A stretch of 6,244 nucleotides of DNA from Caldisericota bacterium (GTDB lineage Bacteria; CAIJMQ01; JAADFP01). Shown here in pieces: positions 1 to 5,306 of the stretch. The notes beneath the pieces were generated by a model. It saw only the letters and a program-made list of their open reading frames with translations. It was not told the origin of the DNA and searched no databases. Both the position numbers and the translations under genes were made by a program. Each line of letters opens with the position of its first letter. Position 1 is the first letter of the stretch. The stretch covers positions 1 through 6,244 of the forward strand of contig JAADFP010000066.1 in NCBI GenBank assembly GCA_013152825.1, written 5' to 3'.

Positions 1-1122
1 AATTATGGGAGGAAGTACTTCCAGGACCTTATCTATTTCCTCTTCCGTGTTATCTTTCCCCAGGGAGAATCTTACACTACCCTGAGCAGGAATGGGAGGA
101 ACACCCATGGCCAGGAGTACGTGCGAGGGCTCCAGGCTGCCCGAAGTGCAGGCAGAGCCTGAGGAGACGGCAATTCCCTGCAGGTCCAGGTTGAGAATAA
201 TGGATTCACCTTCCACGTATTCGAATGATACATTCAAGGTATTGGGAAGCCTGTGATTTACGTCTCCGTTTATGCGCACATGGGGTATTTTTTCCACTAT
301 ACCCTTTTCCAGCCTGTCTCTAAGCTGGCTAATTTTTTTCGCCTCTTCTACTCTCTCTTCTCTGGCAATTCTTGCCGCTTCTCCCAGTCCCACTATGCCG
401 GGAACATTCTCAGTGCCTGCCCTGAGGTTTCTCTCGTGGTGTCCCCCTGTAATCAGGGGCTCAATTCTTGCTCCCTTTCTTATGTAGAGCACACCTATTC
501 CCTTGGGACCGTAAATTTTATGGGCGGAGAGAGAAAGAAAATCCACTCCCAGTTTCCTGACATCCACCTCTATCTTTCCCACGGCCTGTACTGCATCTGT
601 ATGGAAAGCAATTCCTTTCTCGTGGGCAATTTCTACCAGCTCTTGGATGGGTTCTATAACTCCTACCTCATTGTTAGCCATCATTATACTTATCAATATG
701 GTATCCGGCGTAATAGCCTTTTTTAAATCATCCGGGTTCACCCTGCCGCCTCCGTCCACGGGAAGGTAGGTAACCTTAAACCCTTTTTTCTCCAGGCGTT
801 TCAGGGGATTAAGTACTGCATGGTGTTCAATGGAAGAGGTAATTATGTGATTTCCTCTTTCTTTATTTTTCCAGATGTATCCTTTCAATGCCATATTGTC
901 GGACTCTGTTCCACCCGAGGTAAAGATAATCTCGGAGGGATCCGCATTCAACAGGGCAGCTACTGATTCCCGGGCTTTTTCCACTGCATTACGAGCTTCC
1001 TGCCCAAAGAAATGCAGGCTGGAGGCATTTCCGAATTTCTCGGTTAAATAGGGATACATGGCCTCGAGAATTCTTTTATCCAGGGGAGAAGTAGCATTAT
1101 GGTCAAGATATATCCTTTTCAT
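1..1122 (-). CDS. nifS: Cysteine desulfurase, NifS/IscS class, 3' end outside window
   Basis: PLP enzyme that removes sulfur from cysteine as an enzyme persulfide for Fe-S cluster and thio-cofactor assembly. The frame is open to position 1, giving 374 residues of an expected 380-400, so only the extreme C terminus is missing. Visible features: MKRIYLDHNATSPLD start; TSGGTESDN (68-76); SIEHHAVL with H100; HTDAVQ with D176 and Q179; SAHKIYGPKG with the PLP lysine K202; and SSGSACTSGSLEPSHVL with active-site C325. K202 and C325 match Azotobacter NifS numbering, and the long Cys loop marks the class I (NifS/IscS) type rather than SufS. The start is one base after the previous stop. It ends cluster 2 here; a NifU/IscU scaffold may follow outside the window. 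NifS and IscS cannot be separated without neighbours, and no nitrogenase genes are visible, so a housekeeping role is likely. Confidence 0.95.
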   Translation of the reverse strand, partial: MKRIYLDHNATSPLDKRILEAMYPYLTEKFGNASSLHFFGQEARNAVEKARESVAALLNADPSEIIFTSGGTESDNMALKGYIWKNKERGNHIITSSIEHHAVLNPLKRLEKKGFKVTYLPVDGGGRVNPDDLKKAITPDTILISIMMANNEVGVIEPIQELVEIAHEKGIAFHTDAVQAVGKIEVDVRKLGVDFLSLSAHKIYGPKGIGVLYIRKGARIEPLITGGHHERNLRAGTENVPGIVGLGEAARIAREERVEEAKKISQLRDRLEKGIVEKIPHVRINGDVNHRLPNTLNVSFEYVEGESIILNLDLQGIAVSSGSACTSGSLEPSHVLLAMGVPPIPAQGSVRFSLGKDNTEEEIDKVLEVLPPII

Positions 1123-1123
1123 T

Positions 1124-1876
1124 TTAGTTCCCCCTTTCTTTTATTATTTCTTTCCACTTCTTTTCATGGAGTGGACACAAGGTGTACGGCGAATCATCCT
1201 GGGACTGAATCAACTCCCTCTGCCAATGGGAATTCCAGAGCGAACATTCTTTATCCTGGCAAAAAGGCTCTCCCGTATGGAAATAAAATATGGTCTGCAG
1301 GAGTATCCCGGCCAGGACCCGTCCCAACCGTTCATCCTCCAGAGTAAGAAAAGTACCTTTAAACTTCTCCTGTAAGAAGCTTTCCTGGAATCCCATACTT
1401 CTTCCCAGATAAATCTCGCGCGGCCGGGCAGGAGCTTCTACTATCCCGGTGAGAGAAATTATCGTGGGCATGCCAAACACAGCATAACGCAGATGCCAGC
1501 GCAGGTCTGAGCTGTCCCAGGTGGCAATATAGTCCGGAGTAATAAAAACAGGAAGAGAAGAAATTTTCCCTTCCTCGGGACTCAAAAGGGTTCCCAGCAC
1601 CCGGGAAAGGTGCATCCCGCTGTAAATACTCCCCCTCCCGCATCTGCATTCCTTTATTTTCCTCTTTTCAAAATCTATCTCCAGGGGGAAAGGTGCCTCG
1701 TTTAACGAGGAAGACTGAGGATTAAGCACCCGCAGAGCGGCCAGTGCCTCCGGGTCTATTCCTTCCCTTTTATAGAGACATTCACGGTAAGCAACTTTCT
1801 TCCACCCCCAGGAATTAAGGTAGCCCACTGCCTCTCCTATAAGTTTCTGAGATACACTACATAAGTAGAGGGTCAT
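1124..1876 (-). CDS. Archaemetzincin-like protein lacking HExxH, function unknown
   Basis: A complete 250-residue soluble protein whose function I do not recognise. Its second half resembles archaemetzincin zinc peptidases: a LPVFITPDYIATW strand region (108-120), RYAVFGMPTIISLTG (130-144) like the VFG and Ser/Arg strand, then FCQDKECSLWNSHW and LCPLH, giving C206, C211, C234 and H237 in roughly the C-x4-C...C-x2-C arrangement that binds the structural zinc. The segment just before C206, where HExxHxxGxxH should be, reads TIFYFHTGEPF with a single His (H200), so the catalytic site appears lost. Another pair, C77 and C79, lies in KECRCGRG. I recall a Pfam family of unknown function (DUF6775, labelled putative metallopeptidase) with similar features but could not verify it. 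ATGA overlap with thi4 and a one-base gap to nifS place it firmly in the sulfur operon. The RBS is weak, suggesting coupling to thi4 translation. Confidence 0.75.
   Translation of the reverse strand: MTLYLCSVSQKLIGEAVGYLNSWGWKKVAYRECLYKREGIDPEALAALRVLNPQSSSLNEAPFPLEIDFEKRKIKECRCGRGSIYSGMHLSRVLGTLLSPEEGKISSLPVFITPDYIATWDSSDLRWHLRYAVFGMPTIISLTGIVEAPARPREIYLGRSMGFQESFLQEKFKGTFLTLEDERLGRVLAGILLQTIFYFHTGEPFCQDKECSLWNSHWQRELIQSQDDSPYTLCPLHEKKWKEIIKERGN
1130..1134 (-). promoter_or_regulatory. Ribosome binding site of the cysteine desulfurase gene
   Basis: An AAAGGGGG tract on the minus strand lies inside the last codons of the preceding gene, its G run 7 bases before the ATG at 1122. It supports this start, which also gives the standard family N terminus. 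Confidence 0.6.
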
Positions 1877-2652
1877 AGTTTCTCTAAGATTATCTCAGCA
1901 ATTCTCTTACCGGAAAGAAGCATAGCACCGAAGGTTGGCCCCATGCGCGGAATACCGAATACGGTAGAAACAGCCATTCCGCATACTGCCAATCCCGGAT
2001 GTATCTCCCCGCTATATTCCACTATAAGATCTTCCGATTTATCCACCCACATAGCACCGAAACCTTTAGTCTTCAACATCCCTCTTTCCTCCATTTTCTT
2101 TGCTATGCAGGCATCGTGTCCGGTAGCATCCACCACTATTTCTGCCTCCAGGGCTATGGGATCAACACAGGTTATCTGCCTGGGAAGAGCCTGTACCGGA
2201 GTCCAGTTTACCACTACCCCGCCTACCCGGTTATTTTCTCTCAACACTACATCTTCAAATGTAGCCATATTAAGAATTGTTGCGCCTGCTTCGCAGGCAG
2301 CAGCAATTAACTTGGAGCAGGCATGGGGTCCATCTGCCACAAAGAGGTCCTTGGTTTTTTCTGTGTAGGGAATATTCAGCTCATCCAGAACTTTTTCTCC
2401 CGGATGGCGCACAGTAATCTTATTCATCAAAAAACCGCCTATCCAGAATCCTCCTCCCAGATAATTGTTCCGCTCTATTACCAGCACCTTTTTGCCCTTA
2501 GCAGCAATTTCCCGCGCCGCCATGAGCCCGGAAGGACCACCACCAATGATGATGCAATCACTTTTTACAAACTTCTCAAACTCTTCCGCAAAACCGGAAA
2601 TAATTGCCATACTTATATCTTTTTCACTTACCTGAGAAAACTTTACTGCCAT
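1873..2652 (-). CDS. thi4: Thi4-type ADP-thiazole synthase, with cysteine at the sulfur-donor position
   Basis: FAD-fold enzyme that makes the thiamin thiazole (ADP-thiazole) from NAD, glycine and sulfur using Fe(II). It has about 259 residues, normal for prokaryotic Thi4. Counting from the ATG at 2652: dinucleotide-binding GGGPSG (37-42) with E60 ending the second strand; GGGFWIGG (66-73); CVDP with C162 and D164; TGHD with H179; and RMGPTFGAMLLSG near the C terminus (236-248), nearly as in yeast. C162, D164 and H179 match yeast C205, D207 and H222 with constant offset. Yeast Cys205 donates sulfur in a suicide reaction, while methanogen enzymes have His there and use sulfide. An upstream ATG at 2658 is less likely because the ribosome site is too close. 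It overlaps the next gene by ATGA. Old annotations call relatives ribose-1,5-bisphosphate isomerase; thiazole synthase is much better supported. Confidence 0.93.
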   Translation of the reverse strand: MAVKFSQVSEKDISMAIISGFAEEFEKFVKSDCIIIGGGPSGLMAAREIAAKGKKVLVIERNNYLGGGFWIGGFLMNKITVRHPGEKVLDELNIPYTEKTKDLFVADGPHACSKLIAAACEAGATILNMATFEDVVLRENNRVGGVVVNWTPVQALPRQITCVDPIALEAEIVVDATGHDACIAKKMEERGMLKTKGFGAMWVDKSEDLIVEYSGEIHPGLAVCGMAVSTVFGIPRMGPTFGAMLLSGKRIAEIILEKL

Positions 2653-2660
2653 GTTCATGA

Positions 2661-2666
2661 CCTCCT
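2661..2666 (-). promoter_or_regulatory. Ribosome binding site deciding the thi4 start
   Basis: AGGAGG on the minus strand is only 2 bases from the first ATG (2658) but 8 bases from the second (2652), the normal distance. The second ATG is therefore the better start. The site abuts the TAA stop of the Rrf2 gene. Confidence 0.7.
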
Positions 2667-3116
2667 TTAAATCTGAAAAGTATAGTTATGCAACAGCCCG
2701 GTTTTCCCGTCACCCTTGCTGACAAGGTCCCGGACGGTCACCTCTTTCAAAACATCTACCAATTTTTCTCTTAACATTTTCCACAGTGGAAAAGCCAGAC
2801 AATACTCCTTTCTCTGACAGGGTTCCATATTTTCTCTCAAACATTTCGCCAGAACCAAATCTTCTCCTACCGCCTGCAATATTTCTTCTATGGTTATTTT
2901 ATCAGGTGAACGGGAAAGCATATACCCCCCCTGTCTTCCCCGGAAGCTTTTTACCAGCCCCTTTTTCTTTAAATGGTTAAGCAGCCTTTCCAGGTATTCC
3001 TTCGGAATCTCTTCCTCCCGGGAAATTTCGCTTGTTGTAATCGGGTATGAATACGCTCTGCTGGCTAAATATAGAATTGCCCTTACGCTATATCTGGCAC
3101 GGGCAGAAAAAATCAT
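2667..3116 (-). CDS. Rrf2-family transcription regulator with IscR-like cysteines
   Basis: A 149-residue Rrf2/IscR-type regulator. It opens with MIFSARARYSVRAILYLA, typical of the family, followed by a winged helix-turn-helix (TTSEISREEEIPKEYLERLL, about 27-46) and the wing GRQGGYMLSRSP (60-71). Three cysteines follow, C92, C100 and C106, close to IscR C92, C98 and C104, so binding of an Fe-S cluster is likely; the spacing between the first two is two residues wider than in IscR. The frame extends 19 codons upstream to 3173 inside the ferredoxin gene, but the ATG at 3116 fits the family start and has AGGAG 6 bases before it. It sits between the ferredoxin and thi4 and probably regulates this cluster, perhaps its own promoter in the spacer, in response to Fe-S or sulfur status. 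That target is inferred; the family is clear. Confidence 0.92.
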   Translation of the reverse strand: MIFSARARYSVRAILYLASRAYSYPITTSEISREEEIPKEYLERLLNHLKKKGLVKSFRGRQGGYMLSRSPDKITIEEILQAVGEDLVLAKCLRENMEPCQRKEYCLAFPLWKMLREKLVDVLKEVTVRDLVSKGDGKTGLLHNYTFQI

Positions 3117-3122
3117 CTCCCT

Positions 3123-3127
3123 CTCCT
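3123..3127 (-). promoter_or_regulatory. Ribosome binding site fixing the Rrf2 start
   Basis: AGGAG on the minus strand lies 6 bases before the ATG at 3116-3114, directly after the stop codon of the ferredoxin gene. It decides in favour of this internal start over the longer frame from 3173. Confidence 0.75.
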
Positions 3128-3535
3128 TTATATAAGAATTACCATTGCCTGATAAGGACAGGCAGGGATACAAAGCTCACAGGCAATACACTTTTCCTTG
3201 TCAAAACTCACCTTCCTGGTATCCTTATCCACACTCAAGGCTTCAGTAGGGCATATGGTGATACAGGCAGTACAATGCGTGCAGTTCTCTTCGTTCCAGG
3301 TCACATCTCGCGCCAGGGGCTGAATATGCACTCCCAGCTCACTTAGATATTTTACTCCCTTTTCCAGCTTATCCTTTTCTCCCTCCAGGTCTATCACCAG
3401 CTTCCCTTCCTCTTCGGGAGTAACCCGTGCCCTCAGGATGTTTACCACCAGGTCATAATCCTTTACCAGATGATAGGTTACCGGTGTATTAACCAGTGAA
3501 GGGGGAAAGGTTAAAACCAATCTTTTTTTTGCCAT
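3128..3535 (-). CDS. NIL-domain ferredoxin, 2x[4Fe-4S]
   Basis: A 135-residue protein with an N-terminal NIL domain (about 1-76, the ferredoxin-like fold also found at the end of MetN methionine transporters) fused to a bacterial-type ferredoxin carrying two complete cluster motifs: C85, C88, C91, C95 and C116, C119, C122, C126. In Methanosarcina a NIL-ferredoxin acts with a COG1900 (DUF39) protein to turn aspartate semialdehyde and sulfide into homocysteine, so these proteins are linked to sulfide assimilation in anaerobes; no COG1900 gene is visible here. The start has AGGAGG at 3542-3547, 6 bases upstream, and it is the first gene of cluster 2. The Rrf2 gene begins 11 bases after its stop. 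Its likely role is electron or sulfur handling for the genes that follow, including thi4 and nifS; that specific partnership is inferred from position only. Confidence 0.9.
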   Translation of the reverse strand: MAKKRLVLTFPPSLVNTPVTYHLVKDYDLVVNILRARVTPEEEGKLVIDLEGEKDKLEKGVKYLSELGVHIQPLARDVTWNEENCTHCTACITICPTEALSVDKDTRKVSFDKEKCIACELCIPACPYQAMVILI

Positions 3536-3560
3536 TTTCTACCTCCTATGTCTTTAAATC

Positions 3561-3581
3561 CTAAACTCTAAACACTAAACA
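3561..3581. repeat. Three-copy 7-base tandem repeat CTAAAC[TA]
   Basis: Three consecutive heptamers read CTAAACT then CTAAACA twice on the plus strand. A further CTAAACA occurs at about 3642-3648 and CTAAATA at 3624-3630, so the unit is scattered through the spacer. It shares the CTAA core and 7-base period with the array at the other end of the spacer, suggesting one family of repeats. It lies 26 bases upstream of the ferredoxin start, in the expected leader. Confidence 0.7.
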
Positions 3582-3623
3582 TCCGAAGGAGTCCGATACT
3601 CAGACTCTTCGGAGTCATCGGAC
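3582..3623 (-). promoter_or_regulatory. Two mutually exclusive hairpins in the likely leader of the ferredoxin gene
   Basis: Two structures compete for the same bases. Hairpin A pairs 3582-3593 with 3603-3613: 11 base pairs with a single bulged G and a 9-base loop. Hairpin B pairs 3591-3597 with 3617-3623 (GTCCGAT/ATCGGAC) and, inside it, 3603-3607 with 3612-3616 (GACTC/GAGTC) around a four-base loop, leaving a 5-base bulge. On the minus strand B is transcribed first and A would form afterwards. This resembles an attenuator-like switch, but no T run follows, so it may equally be a palindromic repeat element. Pairing is seen directly; a regulatory role is speculation. Confidence 0.45.
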
Positions 3624-3704
3624 CTAAATAAATCCAAAATCCTAAACAAAGTTGCCAGTCCTCAGTTGCAAGTTCCACTTTCTACTCCGCCTTTAACCAA
3701 ATCA

Positions 3705-3743
3705 CTCCCGATATACCCACCTGCCCTGAGGTTGTATCGGGAG
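3705..3743. repeat. Perfect 9-bp inverted repeat CTCCCGATA / TATCGGGAG
   Basis: CTCCCGATA at 3705-3713 is matched exactly by TATCGGGAG at 3735-3743 with 21 bases between. Inside the loop a shorter ACCT/AGGT pairing can extend the stem-loop. No T run follows on either strand, so an intrinsic terminator is not supported. It could be an RNA structure, an operator or a small palindromic repeat. Confidence 0.6.
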
Positions 3744-3780
3744 AGAACAAGTTCACTTACTAACTTATTCACTCTCTCCC

Positions 3781-3815
3781 TCTAAAGTCTATAGTCTAAT
3801 GTCTAAAGTCTAATC
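3781..3815. repeat. Five-copy degenerate 7-base tandem repeat
   Basis: Five head-to-tail heptamers fit TCTA[AT][AT][GC] on the plus strand; the first and fourth copies are identical (TCTAAAG). The array starts in the spacer and runs into the 3' end of ttuB, supplying its last sense codon and TAG stop. Such short heptanucleotide arrays resemble the STRR repeats described in cyanobacteria, but nothing here ties them to that group. Confidence 0.8.
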
Positions 3816-4010
3816 CCCAGAAGATCCTCCCGACACTACCCTCCATATCTCCACTTCATCCTCCACTTCCACCCAATCATTTTCTGTAAGCAGGGCATCG
3901 TTTCTTACTACAATTACCTCTTCGCGATTAAGCCCGAATGCCTCCAGAATATCTTTTACCCTTTTCCTCTTCTGCCATTCCTTTACCTGGTTATCAAATT
4001 TTACCTGCAT
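3810..4010 (-). CDS. ttuB: TtuB-like ubiquitin-fold sulfur carrier (MoaD/ThiS family) with extra C-terminal tail
   Basis: A 66-residue beta-grasp protein, the normal size for ThiS/TtuB. Such carriers hold sulfur as a thiocarboxylate on a terminal Gly-Gly and hand it to the thiolase. Visible features are an N-terminal strand (MQVKFDNQ), the VKDILEAFGLNREEVIVVRN helix-strand segment, an acidic strand (VEVEDEVEIWRVV) and the SGG end. The start has AGAGG at 4017-4021, 6 bases upstream, and overlaps the ttuA stop by 17 bases, implying coupled expression. The odd point is that the protein does not end at Gly-Gly (G61-G62) but continues with SSGD before a TAG. As read, the Gly-Gly is not the free C terminus needed for adenylation, so trimming would be required unless the carrier is inactive. 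The last codon and stop lie inside a 7-base repeat array. Family is clear; partner TtuA is inferred from adjacency. Confidence 0.85.
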   Translation of the reverse strand: MQVKFDNQVKEWQKRKRVKDILEAFGLNREEVIVVRNDALLTENDWVEVEDEVEIWRVVSGGSSGD

Positions 4011-4905
4011 TCTTTACCTCTTCCTTCCTGAAAGTTTTACAAAAGGAACAAATCTCCAGAAGTGACGGAAAACCACAGAGCAAACAATCCTTTAAATCTA
4101 CCTTCTCCTCCTGCTCCTGGAAAAGATGCCGCTTCTCCAGGAAGCCCCGGTAAAAGGAAAATTTTGTCCCCGGAGAACTCCTTTCCACTTCGTTAAGTAG
4201 ATGCTTCATTCTCAGGAAAGAAGCATCCCTGGAATAGGGACATTCCTCCCGGAGAAAAGAAATACCGGAGAGAAAAGCATAGGCAGCTGTTTCTCTCTCG
4301 GTGAGATATATCAAAGGTTTAGCCTTTTTCTTGAGTCTCCCCTCCTCGGGCAACAGGGGAAGTTGTTTTACCAGGTAGCTTGTTCTCCAGCCCAGAAGGT
4401 TAGAAAGAAGGGCAGAAACCATATCATCCAGGTTGTGACCGGTAGCTACCACGTCAAATCCTTCTTCATAGGCTACCTTGTTAAAGTAATATCTTTTAAC
4501 CAGGCCGCATAGTGAACATATAGACTTATAGGTTTGACAGCAAAACGCCCTTATGCCTTTACCCCATTCTTCCCTGAGGGAGATTATTTTTAGAGAAAGT
4601 GCAAACTTACGGGCAAATTCTTCACAAAACTTCCGGGAATTATCCGAGTATTCATCTATTCCCAGGTCTATATAGAGCAAAGAGACAGAATATCCCAGCT
4701 TATTAAGGATATAAGATAAAGCCAGGCTGTCTTTTCCACCCGATATTACCACTAAAATCTTTTCCTCTTTTTCAAACATACAGAAATCGTGAATAGCCTT
4801 TTTTACCCTCTCCTCGACAAACTCGCAAAAATGTTCCCGGCAAAGGGATAAATTATGCTGATAGAGCTTTATGGCTGCTCTTTCACCGCACTTCCTGCAC
4901 TTCAT
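3994..4905 (-). CDS. ttuA: TtuA-type tRNA 2-thiolation enzyme (TIGR00269/COG0037 family)
   Basis: ATP-dependent, [4Fe-4S]-dependent sulfurtransferase that adenylates tRNA and inserts sulfur; in Thermus and Thermotoga TtuA makes 2-thio-5-methyluridine at position 54. All 303 residues are present and the layout matches: N-terminal zinc finger C3, C6, C22, H25; PP-loop SGGKDS at 55-60; cluster ligands C130, C133 and C222, which match the ligand numbering I recall for Thermus TtuA; TGHNLDD at 155-161; C-terminal zinc finger C274, C277, C286, C289. The start overlaps the RseC stop (ATGA) with a TGAGG site at 4916-4920, 10 bases away. The next gene, a TtuB-like sulfur carrier, overlaps by 17 bases, as expected for a donor-enzyme pair. 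The archaeal/eukaryotic relative NcsA/Ctu1 thiolates U34, so the target nucleoside is inferred from bacterial context rather than proven. Confidence 0.9.
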   Translation of the reverse strand: MKCRKCGERAAIKLYQHNLSLCREHFCEFVEERVKKAIHDFCMFEKEEKILVVISGGKDSLALSYILNKLGYSVSLLYIDLGIDEYSDNSRKFCEEFARKFALSLKIISLREEWGKGIRAFCCQTYKSICSLCGLVKRYYFNKVAYEEGFDVVATGHNLDDMVSALLSNLLGWRTSYLVKQLPLLPEEGRLKKKAKPLIYLTERETAAYAFLSGISFLREECPYSRDASFLRMKHLLNEVERSSPGTKFSFYRGFLEKRHLFQEQEEKVDLKDCLLCGFPSLLEICSFCKTFRKEEVKNAGKI

Positions 4906-5306
4906 CTCTTAGCTACCTCAAGAATTTTTACCCTGCTCACGGTTTTCTTCCATTTACTGCGAGAGATGCCCATGGCAATGAAGACTCCGATAATAAACAT
5001 ACCCAGGGCTGATAATACCTGTAAACCCTCCTGTTTAAAGAAAGAAAAACCCAATGCCGCTCCCACCAGAAGAAAAACCAAAGGTAAGCCAAAAGAAAGC
5101 AGGGAAAATGCTGCTACTCTACCTTCCGGCACACTTAGCTTTACCCTATCGCCTACCTCTAAGTTGCCTGGATCGGGTATTTCCAGGATTTTTTCGTCTC
5201 CCCTATTACCACACAACTTACATTCTCCGCAGGCAGAAGACCCTCCCAGCTTGATTCTCACCCAGCCTCCCCTTATATTCTCCACTTCTCCTACTTCTAT
5301 CCTCAT
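4902..5306 (-). CDS. RseC/MucC-like membrane redox protein
   Basis: A 134-residue protein of the RseC/MucC family (SoxR-reducing system). In Escherichia coli RseC works with the Rnf-type complex to keep the Fe-S cluster of SoxR reduced; in anaerobes family members often accompany Rnf genes. The sequence shows the expected layout: an N-terminal cytoplasmic beta-rich part (1-63) with GSSACGECKLCG (C26, C29, C32), then two hydrophobic helices at about 66-89 and 95-114 separated by a short charged turn, then a basic tail. GDRVKLSVPEG (52-62) is family-like. The start is supported by GGGAGG at 5312-5317, 5 bases upstream. ATGA overlaps join it to both neighbours, so it is probably translationally coupled to the two tRNA thiolases. 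No Rnf genes are visible. A role in maintaining Fe-S clusters of its neighbours is inference; family assignment is good. Confidence 0.82.
   Translation of the reverse strand: MRIEVGEVENIRGGWVRIKLGGSSACGECKLCGNRGDEKILEIPDPGNLEVGDRVKLSVPEGRVAAFSLLSFGLPLVFLLVGAALGFSFFKQEGLQVLSALGMFIIGVFIAMGISRSKWKKTVSRVKILEVAKR

Larger units (their letters stand above)
3536..3809. other. Intergenic spacer between the two sulfur gene clusters
   Basis: This 274-base stretch separates ttuB from the ferredoxin gene and holds no reading frame with family resemblance. Instead it carries 7-base tandem repeats at each end, a complex hairpin region at 3582-3623, a 9-bp inverted repeat at 3705-3743, and short echoing motifs such as AGTTGC near 3650-3672. 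It should contain the promoter of cluster 2 and any end of cluster 1, but I see no convincing -35/-10 pair and no GC-rich hairpin followed by a T run. No TPP or SAM riboswitch core could be recognised. Confidence 0.8.

Noticed and set aside
253..726. A 157-codon plus-strand open frame
   Set aside because: It is antisense to the well-supported cysteine desulfurase and shows no domain features.
3117..3173. Longer N terminus for the Rrf2 protein
   Set aside because: The extra 19 residues are unlike the family, overlap the ferredoxin gene, and the ATG at 3116 has a good ribosome site.
3536..3809. TPP, SAM or other thiamin/sulfur riboswitch in the spacer
   Set aside because: No conserved core motif of these classes was recognised on the minus strand; only generic hairpins were seen.
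3735..3809. Intrinsic terminator for cluster 1
   Set aside because: No GC-rich stem followed by a T run on the minus strand.
3561..3815. CRISPR array
   Set aside because: The repeats are 7 bases long and contiguous without unique spacers.
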